A DNA stretch of 64,000 nucleotides. Source: Actinoplanes oblitus (GTDB lineage Bacteria > Actinomycetota > Actinomycetes > Mycobacteriales > Micromonosporaceae). The DNA is taken from assembly GCF_030252345.1 (NCBI RefSeq), contig NZ_CP126980.1, positions 9,743,501-9,807,500 of the forward strand, in the 5' to 3' direction. The notes under the pieces were generated by a model. It had not been told where the DNA came from. It did no database searches and saw only the letters and a list, made by a program, of their open reading frames with translations. Positions 1 to 6,770 of this stretch are shown piece by piece. The number at the start of each line of letters is the position of its first letter. Within the stretch, counting starts at the first letter, position 1. A program made the position numbers and the translations under genes.

Positions 1-278
1 GCGTGCCGCGCCCGCAGACCAGCGCCGACGCGCGGTTCGCCGGCAAGGGCCAGTGCGTGCGCAACGAGGGCACCAACACCGAGCCGGAGCTGCGCATCGT
101 CACCTGCACCACGAACACCTACGAGGTGCTGAGCCGGGTCGACGGCCGGACTACCGGGGAGAAGGACGCGGTCGCCAAGTGCGGCAAGGTGCCCGGTTAC
201 ACCAAGTGGTACTACTACGACACCGAGTACGACGACGTCGACTTCGTGCTCTGCCTCCGGGAGTACCCGGGTCAGTAG
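1..278 (+). CDS. LppU/SCO3897-like protein, 3' end only
   Basis: The gene is cut by the left edge; only the last ~92 codons are present, ending in TAG. The readable part has the pattern of the C-terminal domain of actinobacterial LppU/SCO3897-type proteins: a GxCV-N-GT motif near the start, then a Cys, then YEVLSRVDG, a further Cys and a closing FVLCL, giving four spaced cysteines likely to form disulphides. Such proteins are usually membrane-anchored by an N-terminal segment and expose this small domain outside; that part is missing here, so the anchor is inferred. No function is known. The stop is followed by a CTAG-rich spacer before the ATPase gene. Confidence 0.55.
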   Translation, partial: VPRPQTSADARFAGKGQCVRNEGTNTEPELRIVTCTTNTYEVLSRVDGRTTGEKDAVAKCGKVPGYTKWYYYDTEYDDVDFVLCLREYPGQ

Positions 279-284
279 GCCGCT

Positions 285-356
285 CTAGCGGACTCTAGCG
301 ACAGAGCTAGACAGCTTTAGAGCGACATATCGAGCCGACTCTAGCGTTCGTCCTAG
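285..356. repeat. CTAG-rich intergenic cluster
   Basis: Five CTAG tetranucleotides lie at 285, 295, 307, 341 and 353, most inside the near-identical octamer CTCTAGCG, plus one inverted relative (TTTAGAGCG). CTAG is normally rare in high-G+C actinobacteria, so this density is unusual. It lies between the LppU-like gene and the ATPase gene and may be an operator for the latter. Confidence 0.5.
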
Positions 357-379
357 ATGGCCCGATACGGTGCTACGTC

Positions 380-1591
380 ATGGATCCGGTGCGGAACCCG
401 TATGCCCCCGGCGCCGGTCAGCGCCCGCCCGAGCTGGCCGGACGCCGCCGCGAGCTGGATGCCTTCGACGTCGTCCTGGAGCGCGTGGCCCGGGGTCGCC
501 CGGAGCGGAGTCTGGTCCTCACCGGCCTGCGCGGGGTCGGCAAGACGGTGCTGCTCAACACGCTGCGCTCGGCGGCGATCGGCCGGCTCTGGGGCACCGG
601 CAAGATCGAGGCCCGGCCCGACCAGTCGCTGCGCCGGCCGGTCTCCGGCGCCCTGCACATGGCGATCCGCGAGCTGGCCCCGCACCACCGCGCCCCGGAG
701 CGGGTGGACGAGGTGCTCGGCGTGCTCAAGGCGTTCGCGCTGCGGGCCGAAGCCGGTCTCGGAACAGTCAAGATCCGGGACCGCTGGGCACCGGGCATCG
801 ACGTGCCGCCGGCCCGCGGCCGCGCCGACTCCGGGGACATCGAGATCGACCTGGTCGAGCTCTTCACCGACGCGGCATCGCTGGCCACCGACGTGGGCAC
901 CGGGATCGCGCTGTTCATCGACGAGATGCAGGATCTCGGCGCCACCGACGTGTCGGCGCTCTGCGCGGCGTGTCACGAGCTGTCCCAGCTGGGTGCACCG
1001 CTGATCGTGGTCGGTGCGGGGCTGCCGCACCTGCCCGCGGTGCTCTCCGCCGCCAAGTCGTACTCCGAGCGGCTGTTCCGGTACCAGCGGATCGATCGGC
1101 TCGACCGGGACGCGGCCGACCTGGCGCTCGGTGTGCCGGCCGAGCGCGAGGGCGTCGACTACGACCAGGAGGCGCTCGATCTGCTCTACGAGAAGTCGGG
1201 CGGGTATCCGTACTTCGTGCAGGCGTACGGCAAGGCGACCTGGGACCACGCGCCGCAGTCGCCGATCACCGCGGACGACGTACGGGTGGCCGCGCCGGAG
1301 GCGGAGAGCGAACTGGCGGTCGGCTTCTTCGGCTCCCGCTTCGAGCGGGCCACCCCGGCCGAGCGGGAGTACATGCGGGCGATGGCCGCGCTCTCCAACG
1401 ACCCCGGCAACGACATGGACGCCGCGGTGCCGACCTCGGACATCGCGGTGGCGCTGGGCCGCAAGCCGGCCAGCCTGTCGCCGGCCCGGGACGCGCTGAT
1501 CAAAAAGGGACTCATCTACTCCGGCGAGCGGGGCACCGTCGCGTTCACCGTCCCGCACTTCGGTCGCTACCTCAGAACGCAGCCGGTGTGA
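380..1591 (+). CDS. AAA/STAND-type ATP-binding protein
   Basis: 403-residue P-loop ATPase. Walker A is GLRGVGKT at residues 49-56 and Walker B is ALFIDEMQDL with the Asp-Glu pair at 181-182. The remainder looks like the ORC1/Cdc6-STAND architecture, with a central ATPase lid and a C-terminal winged-helix-like region (about 325-400) with IAVALGRKPASLSPARDALIKKGLI, which resembles a helix-turn-helix. Cytosolic; no membrane segment. No clear Shine-Dalgarno precedes the ATG, so the mRNA may be leaderless or the start slightly different. The DoxX gene follows after 28 nt. The target is unknown; DNA or a partner protein are both possible. Confidence 0.7.
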   Translation: MDPVRNPYAPGAGQRPPELAGRRRELDAFDVVLERVARGRPERSLVLTGLRGVGKTVLLNTLRSAAIGRLWGTGKIEARPDQSLRRPVSGALHMAIRELAPHHRAPERVDEVLGVLKAFALRAEAGLGTVKIRDRWAPGIDVPPARGRADSGDIEIDLVELFTDAASLATDVGTGIALFIDEMQDLGATDVSALCAACHELSQLGAPLIVVGAGLPHLPAVLSAAKSYSERLFRYQRIDRLDRDAADLALGVPAEREGVDYDQEALDLLYEKSGGYPYFVQAYGKATWDHAPQSPITADDVRVAAPEAESELAVGFFGSRFERATPAEREYMRAMAALSNDPGNDMDAAVPTSDIAVALGRKPASLSPARDALIKKGLIYSGERGTVAFTVPHFGRYLRTQPV

Positions 1592-1619
1592 TCTCCCCAA
1601 GACGGGTATAAGGGATCTC

Positions 1620-2198
1620 ATGAAGCCCGTCCGCACCGCTGCCCGAGCCATGCTCGCCTCGATCTTCGTGATCAGCGGGGTCCGCGTGCTGATCAATCCC
1701 GGCGAAGGCCGCATCCAGGCCGCCCGCCGGGTGACCGACCGGCTCACCCCGCTGCTGGAAAAGACCGACCCGCGACTGCCCACCGACCCGAAGACGCTGG
1801 TGCGGGCCAAGGCCGCCGCCGACGTCACGGCCGGGCTGGCGCTGGCCACCGGCCGCTTCACCAGGCCGGCCGCCGCCGTGCTGGCCGCCGGGTTGATCCC
1901 GACCACGTTCGCCGGGCACCCGTTCTGGGCCGTCCCGAAAGACCGCCGCGGCGACCAGCAGATCCACTTCCTGAAAAATCTCGGCCTGCTGGGCGGCCTG
2001 CTGCTCGCGGCTGTCGACACCGAGGGCGAGCCCGGGCTGCGCTATCGCACGACGCACGCCGTCGACCGCGGACAGCGTTCGCTCAGCCGGGCGGTGGACC
2101 GGTCGCAGCGCTCGGTGCGCCGCGCCGCCCGGACCGCGAAGCGCGAGGCGAAGATCGCCACTCTCTCCGCCACCGCCGCCCGGAAGCTGCCCGGGTGA
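1620..2198 (+). CDS. DoxX family membrane protein
   Basis: 192 residues. The first ~135 match the DoxX family: an N-terminal hydrophobic helix (MLASIFVISGVRVLIN), a second and third helix around GLALATGRF and AAAVLAAGLIPTTFAGHPFW, and the H-F-L-K-N-L-G-L motif (about 120-127) before the last helix. The C-terminal ~60 residues are a basic, Arg/Ala-rich cytosolic tail. DoxX proteins are small four-helix integral membrane proteins linked in some actinobacteria to redox control with SodA or to thiosulfate metabolism; which applies here cannot be told. It follows the ATPase gene closely and is probably co-transcribed with it. Confidence 0.8.
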   Translation: MKPVRTAARAMLASIFVISGVRVLINPGEGRIQAARRVTDRLTPLLEKTDPRLPTDPKTLVRAKAAADVTAGLALATGRFTRPAAAVLAAGLIPTTFAGHPFWAVPKDRRGDQQIHFLKNLGLLGGLLLAAVDTEGEPGLRYRTTHAVDRGQRSLSRAVDRSQRSVRRAARTAKREAKIATLSATAARKLPG

Positions 2199-2405
2199 CG
2201 TCGACGCACCCGGTGTGCGCGACCACTATGCCCTAATTGACCGGATAACAACCTTGTAGCGACCTTTGCGTTAAAGCGAGCGAGGGGCCGCACGGACGGT
2301 CTGCGCCTTCACCGCTCGCTTCCGCCCGGCAACCGACCTGCCACCACGTGACCCGCGCCGGTGGCAGGCCGTGCCGCGCCCGGAGGACGAGACAGGGGTC
2401 GGGCC

Positions 2406-3668
2406 ATGCCGGTCAGTCAGAAACGCGCGCTTCGCGCCGCGCCAACCAGGTCCGCTCTGGTCGCGGTGGGCGGGTTGGTCACCCTCGCGCTGGTCGCGCT
2501 GTTCCTTTCCCGGTACGGCCTGAGCACTCTCGCCGTCACGCACGCGGCCGTCCGCGACTGGCTGGGCGGGGCCGAGCTCTACGCGTACCGGGAACCGGTG
2601 AGCGGAGCCGGCGTCGCGCTGCCGCCCGCACTCGCCATCCTCCTCGCGCCCCTCGCCCTCCTGCCGCTGAAGGCGGCCGGCTGGCTCCTCGCCCTGGCCG
2701 GCGTCGCGGCACTGCTGCTGGCGACCGTGGTGCTGGCCGGCCCCGTCGCCCGCCGGCACGGCCGCCGCCGCACCCCGCTCGTCCTGGCCGCCGCCGCGCT
2801 CGCCCTGCTCACCGAGCCGGTCCGGGCCGCGCTCGGCGAGGGACGCCCGGAGTTGCTGCTGTTCGGCCTGGTGGTGGCCGATCTGGTGGCGCTGCGCCGG
2901 GCCCGTGCGGTCCGGGCCGGCCGGGTCCGGCGGACGCCGTGCTGGCTCGCCGAGCGCCCCGGGCCACTGCTGGACCGGCTGCGGCAGGGCTGGGCCGACG
3001 GCACGTGGGCCGGCATCGGCACCGGGCTGGCCGCCGCGTTCGCGGTGACCCCGCTGTTCTTCCTGGCCGGGCTGATGGTTCTGCGCCGGCGGCGGGCCGC
3101 GGTGACCGCGCTGACCACGGCGGTCACCGTGACGCTGGCCGGGCTGCTGTTCGCCCCGCGGGAGACGGTGACCTGGTTCGGCGACACGCTGTGGGAGCTG
3201 AACCGGACCGATCCGCTGACCACACCGGGCAACCAGGCGCTGGCCGGGGTGCTCGCCCGGCTCTACGGCTGCCCGGCGCCACCGGTGCTGGTCTGGCTGT
3301 CGTTCGGCGCGGTGCTGCTGGCGGCCGGGCTGTTCCGGGCGCGGTCGGCGCTGGGCGCCGGCGACGAGGTGGCCGCGTTCACCGTGATCGGCCTGGCCGC
3401 AGCGGCCTTCGGCCCGATGAGCACGCCGGCCGAGCTGATCTGGCTGCTGCCCGCGCTGCTGATCCTCGCCGACACCGGGCGCCCAGTCCGGCGCGGTGTC
3501 GCCGCCGCCGGATACGCCCTGCTGGTGGTGCCGGTGCCGGTGCTGCTCGGCTGGAACGTGTACGCCTTCGCGCTGATCCTGCTGACCGGCGCCCTTCCCT
3601 GGCGGACGGCTCCGGCACCCCCCGCGCCTCCGCAGCGCGTCGCCATCCCGGTCCCCCGCGGCGGCTAG
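2406..3668 (+). CDS. GT87-like polytopic membrane glycosyltransferase
   Basis: About 420 residues, with 9-11 hydrophobic helices. The stretch after the first helix (AAVRDWLGGAELYAY, then ALPPALAILLAPLALLP) has the layout of GT87/DUF2029 polyprenyl-phosphate-mannose-dependent mannosyltransferases: an acidic loop, G-x-LY and a P-P-x4-LL-x2-P block. The ATG at 2406 was chosen because an AGGACGAGACAGGGG purine tract precedes it and the first helix follows at once; an in-frame GTG at 2361 would add 15 hydrophilic residues. Probable role: membrane-embedded sugar transfer to a lipid-linked or cell-wall glycan. The acceptor is unknown. The gene is convergent with moaE, with 16 nt between the stops. 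Confidence 0.7.
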   Translation: MPVSQKRALRAAPTRSALVAVGGLVTLALVALFLSRYGLSTLAVTHAAVRDWLGGAELYAYREPVSGAGVALPPALAILLAPLALLPLKAAGWLLALAGVAALLLATVVLAGPVARRHGRRRTPLVLAAAALALLTEPVRAALGEGRPELLLFGLVVADLVALRRARAVRAGRVRRTPCWLAERPGPLLDRLRQGWADGTWAGIGTGLAAAFAVTPLFFLAGLMVLRRRRAAVTALTTAVTVTLAGLLFAPRETVTWFGDTLWELNRTDPLTTPGNQALAGVLARLYGCPAPPVLVWLSFGAVLLAAGLFRARSALGAGDEVAAFTVIGLAAAAFGPMSTPAELIWLLPALLILADTGRPVRRGVAAAGYALLVVPVPVLLGWNVYAFALILLTGALPWRTAPAPPAPPQRVAIPVPRGG

Positions 3669-3684
3669 CCCGTGTTTCTCGCCC

Positions 3685-4104
3685 TCAGGGGCAGTTGACC
3701 CATTCCTCCTGGCCGTCCAGGAAGACCTGGCGTTTCCAGATCGGCAGGCGGGCCTTCACCTCGTCGACCAGGCGGGCGCACGCCTCGAACGCGGCGGCCC
3801 GGTGTGCGGTGCTGACCGAGGCGACCAGTGCCACATCGCCGATCCGCAGGGTGCCGATGCGGTGCGAGACGGCGACCGCGTAGACCGCCGGGTCGGCGGC
3901 GATCTCCTCGGCCACCTCGCGAAGGATCGTGGCGGCGGTCGGGTGGCCTTCGTATTCCAGCAGGGTGACACCGCGGCCGTGGTCGTGATCGCGGACCACG
4001 CCCTGGAAGGAGACGACGGCGCCGGCCCGGCGGTCGGCCACCGCGGCCTCGTGCGCGGCCAGGTCCAGCGGGGCGTCGAGGACCTCGGCGATGGTGACTG
4101 TCAT
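3685..4104 (-). CDS. moaE: molybdopterin synthase catalytic subunit MoaE
   Basis: 139 residues, normal MoaE length. MoaE carries out the sulfur transfer from thiocarboxylated MoaD to precursor Z, giving molybdopterin. Family signatures visible are FQGVVRDHDHGR near residue 34, LEYEGH, HRIGTLRIGD and VDEVKARLPIWKRQ near the C-terminus, where the conserved lysines of the active site lie. The ATG overlaps the moeA stop (ATGA), so the two are translationally coupled. No moaD or moaA is in the window; they must lie elsewhere. It is the last gene of the Moco operon. Confidence 0.95.
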   Translation of the reverse strand: MTVTIAEVLDAPLDLAAHEAAVADRRAGAVVSFQGVVRDHDHGRGVTLLEYEGHPTAATILREVAEEIAADPAVYAVAVSHRIGTLRIGDVALVASVSTAHRAAAFEACARLVDEVKARLPIWKRQVFLDGQEEWVNCP

Positions 4105-5327
4105 ACGCGCTCCCCGGGCAGCAGCGGAAGGGGCAGGAACGGAACCGAGTCGCCGGCGGCGACCTTGACGCCGGGGCGGACCACGAGGAAACCGTGCGCA
4201 TTGGCGAGCCCGCGCAGCATCGCCGAGCCGACGTGGCCGACCGGGGTGGCGACCCGGCCGGTCGGGTCGAGAGCGGCCAGCGCCAAATGCGTGTCCCGGC
4301 CGCGGCCGGGGACCGGGGTGGCCGCCTCGACCTGCGGCAACTCGGCCGCGAACGGCCGGCCGGCCAGCCCCGCGAGCAGCGGAGCGACCAGGCTGACCAG
4401 GGCGATCACCGCGGACTGCGGGTTGCCGGGCAGGCCGGCCAGGAACCGCTGGCGGCCGTCCGGCCCGGGCACCCGGGCGAGCAGCATCGGGAAGCCGGGG
4501 CGGACGCCGACGGTGTTGACCACGTAGTCCGCGCCGAGCTCGGTGAGCGAGGGGTGCAGGTGGTCGACCGGCCCGTGCATGGTGCCACCGGTGGTGCAGA
4601 CCAGGTCGGCGGTGGCCAGCGCGGTGCGGATCGCGGCGAGGTGCGCCTGCAGGGTGTCCTGGACCGGGCCGGCGACCGAGGTGACAGTGGCGCCGCAGCG
4701 GCGCAGCCAGCCCGGGACCTGGGGGCCGAGCGAGTCACGGACCCGCCCGGCGCCGGGCGGGCCGGCGGTGAGCAGCTCGTCGCCGAAGACCAACAGGGCG
4801 GCCCGGGGCTCGGGGCGCACGGTCAGCGTCTCATGTCCACAAGTGGCCGCGACGCCGATGACGGCCGGGTCGATCGGGGTGCCGGCCGGCACCAGTTCCT
4901 CGCCCTCGGCGGCCTCCTCACCGGGCAGCCGCCACTCCGGGGTGGCCCGCGGGGTGCCGGTGACCAGCCCGTCGGCGCCGGTGGTGGACTCCTCGACGCG
5001 GATCAGGGCGGCGGCGCCCTCGGGCACCATGGCGCCGGTGGCGATCTCGACGCAGGTGCCGTCGCCGGTCAGCGGCGGCGGTGTGCCGCCGGCCAGCACC
5101 CGCCCGACCGGCCGCCACGGGCCGGCGCCGCGCACCGCCCAGCCGTCGATGCTGGAGGTGGGGAACGCGGGCAGGGCGGTGAGGGCGCGCAGCGGCTCGG
5201 CCAGGGTGCGGCCGTCGCCGTCGGCCAGGGGGATCCGCTCGGTGCCGGCCGAGGCGGCGAGCCCGGCCTGATAGGCCAGCTCGCGGGCCTGATCCCAGCC
5301 GACCGGGGGGTTCACGTCAGCGCTCAC
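4101..5327 (-). CDS. moeA: molybdopterin molybdotransferase MoeA
   Basis: 408 residues, GTG start. MoeA inserts molybdate into adenylylated molybdopterin. The N-terminal region has the MoeA signature TSSIDGWAVRGAG and the central MoCF-binding domain shows VFGDELL...GRVRDSLGPQV, TTGGTMHGPVDH (TGG type) and the LPGNPQSAVIALV motif; domain IV follows. The gene ends in an ATGA overlap with moaE and starts 17 nt after the mogA stop. The Moco operon therefore reads moaC-mogA-moeA-moaE. Confidence 0.95.
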   Translation of the reverse strand: MSADVNPPVGWDQARELAYQAGLAASAGTERIPLADGDGRTLAEPLRALTALPAFPTSSIDGWAVRGAGPWRPVGRVLAGGTPPPLTGDGTCVEIATGAMVPEGAAALIRVEESTTGADGLVTGTPRATPEWRLPGEEAAEGEELVPAGTPIDPAVIGVAATCGHETLTVRPEPRAALLVFGDELLTAGPPGAGRVRDSLGPQVPGWLRRCGATVTSVAGPVQDTLQAHLAAIRTALATADLVCTTGGTMHGPVDHLHPSLTELGADYVVNTVGVRPGFPMLLARVPGPDGRQRFLAGLPGNPQSAVIALVSLVAPLLAGLAGRPFAAELPQVEAATPVPGRGRDTHLALAALDPTGRVATPVGHVGSAMLRGLANAHGFLVVRPGVKVAAGDSVPFLPLPLLPGERV

Positions 5328-5344
5328 CGGTCGAGCGTAGTCCG

Positions 5345-5818
5345 CTAGTGGTCGCCGCCTCGGATCTGGTCGACAGTGTGTGCGAGGAGCGGGGCGAGGA
5401 CGGCGAGACCGTCCTTGGCACCGCCGGTGGAGCCCGGCAGGTTGACGATCAGGGTGCGCCCGGCGACGCCGGCCAGGCCGCGGGAGAGGGCGGCGGCCGG
5501 GATCTTGTCGCGACTGTGCGCGCGGATCGCCTCGGCGATGCCCGGGATCTCGAAGTCGAGCAGCGGGCGGGTCGCCTCCGGAGTCCGGTCGGTCGGGGTC
5601 ACGCCGGTGCCGCCGCTGGTCAGGACCACGTCGACGTGGTCCTGGACAGCTGCCCGGAGCGCCGCGGCGACCGGCTCGCCGTCCGGCACGACGACCGGGT
5701 CGGGCACCTCGCAGCCGAGCTCGCGCAGGCCGGCGACCAGGCGCGGGCCGCTGGTGTCGGAGTAGACCCCGGCGGCCGCCCGGTTCGAGGCGACGATCAC
5801 GCGGGCTCGGATCGTCAC
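5345..5818 (-). CDS. mogA: molybdopterin adenylyltransferase MogA/MoaB
   Basis: 157 residues from the GTG at 5818, which overlaps the moaC stop as GTGA and gives the normal family length; an upstream ATG would add eight residues inside moaC. MogA activates molybdopterin by adenylylation. Key motifs: VIVASNRAAAGVYSDTSGP (MoCF N-terminal), VVLTSGGTGVTPTDRTPEAT (the SGGTG substrate loop), and LPGSTGGAKDGL near the C-terminus. Cytosolic. The tight overlap with moaC and the adjacent moeA support this assignment over a stand-alone CinA-like protein. Confidence 0.93.
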   Translation of the reverse strand: MTIRARVIVASNRAAAGVYSDTSGPRLVAGLRELGCEVPDPVVVPDGEPVAAALRAAVQDHVDVVLTSGGTGVTPTDRTPEATRPLLDFEIPGIAEAIRAHSRDKIPAAALSRGLAGVAGRTLIVNLPGSTGGAKDGLAVLAPLLAHTVDQIRGGDH

Positions 5819-6306
5819 GGCCGGTCCTCCGGGCGTACCCAAAGTCCGGTCTTGCCGCCCTCCTTGCGGAGCACGCGGACCGCGTCCAGGCTGGCGGCCG
5901 GATCCACCGCCTTGATCATGTCGATCATCGCGAGACCGGCGGTGGCCACGGCGGTCAGCGCCTCCATCTCGACGCCGGTGCGGTCGGCCGTCTTGGTGGT
6001 CGCGGTGATCTCGACCACGTCGGCGCCCAGCTCCAGCTCGACCTCGACCCCGTGCAGCCCGATCGGGTGACAGAGCGGCACCAGGTCGGGGGTGCGCTTG
6101 GCGCCCATGATGCCGGCCAGCCGGGCCACCGCGAGCGCGTCACCTTTCGGCAGGTCACCGCCGCGCAGCAGGGCGATCACCGCGGCGGTGGTGTGCACCT
6201 GACCAGCGGCGACGGCCCGGCGCTCGGTCACCGTCTTGGCGGACACGTCGACCATCCGGGCGGCACCTGTCTCATCGACGTGCGTCAGCCGTGTTTCCTC
6301 GGGCAT
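5815..6306 (-). CDS. moaC: cyclic pyranopterin monophosphate synthase MoaC
   Basis: 163 residues from the ATG at 6306, the family's usual length; the open frame continues upstream to 6663, but those codons do not resemble MoaC. MoaC converts the MoaA product into cyclic pyranopterin monophosphate (precursor Z). Diagnostic segments: THVDETGAARMVDVSAK at the start, AGIMGAKRTPDLVPLCHPIGL with the catalytic Lys and the PLCHP box, TADRTGVEMEALTAV and MIKAVD. First gene of the Moco operon; its promoter must lie in 6307-6770. The C-terminal codons contain a copy of the recurrent GGGCGTACC motif. Confidence 0.95.
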   Translation of the reverse strand: MPEETRLTHVDETGAARMVDVSAKTVTERRAVAAGQVHTTAAVIALLRGGDLPKGDALAVARLAGIMGAKRTPDLVPLCHPIGLHGVEVELELGADVVEITATTKTADRTGVEMEALTAVATAGLAMIDMIKAVDPAASLDAVRVLRKEGGKTGLWVRPEDRP

Positions 6307-6770
6307 ACCCGCGAGCTTATAGAGCGCCGCCGGGAAGCACGTTCGCATCGCCGCCGAGTTGACTTCACACTTTGTCCATACCCGGGTCATAGCGTCTCCG
6401 GCACTGCTCAGGCGGCCTACCCGGGGGTATTGAAAATAGAAATCGGAACGGTTTTTCATTGCTTTCCGTTGCCATTCGGGAACCGTCAGTAACAATCGCT
6501 GGAATCGTTCCCGCATTATGCTCATAACGACACGATCTACTGGAAATCGGAAAGATCGCAGCCTACCTTCGATCTCGTCGCGACGGACACCCGGCCGGCT
6601 TCGTTGAAGACCCGGCCGCCAGGGAGCGGATTCCGGACCATCGAGGATGAAGGAGAACGCCATGCGCGGCGGCGACTGGCTCTGAAAAAGACAGTGATGC
6701 GCAAAACGGCGCAGATGAATAGCCTTGAACCCTGAGCGACAGCTCAGTTGCGTTCGGCGACAAGGACATC
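6307..6770. other. divergent intergenic region between moaC and the GGDEF-EAL gene
   Basis: 464 nt without a long gene, clearly richer in A+T than its surroundings around 6430-6540. It must hold the leftward moaC promoter and the rightward promoter of the c-di-GMP gene. I see a mini-ORF at 6662-6685 and a small hairpin (CTGAGC, loop GACA, GCTCAG) at 6732-6747 just before the GGDEF-EAL start. I found no convincing match to a c-di-GMP or Moco riboswitch. Confidence 0.45.
6662..6685 (+). other. putative leader mini-ORF (7 codons)
   Basis: An ATG preceded by a strong ribosome-binding site (GAAGGAGAACGCC) opens a seven-codon frame encoding MRGGDWL and a TGA stop. A second in-frame ATG at 6647 would make it MKENAMRGGDWL. 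The stop is 85 nt upstream of the GGDEF-EAL start and a short hairpin lies between. The good ribosome-binding site makes a translated leader plausible; conservation cannot be tested here. Confidence 0.3.

Noticed and set aside
6307..6663. N-terminal extension of MoaC to 282 residues
   Set aside because: The part before 6306 does not resemble MoaC, and the 163-residue form is the family length.
6307..6770. c-di-GMP or Moco riboswitch
   Set aside because: I found no matching core pairing or conserved bases for either class, only one small hairpin.
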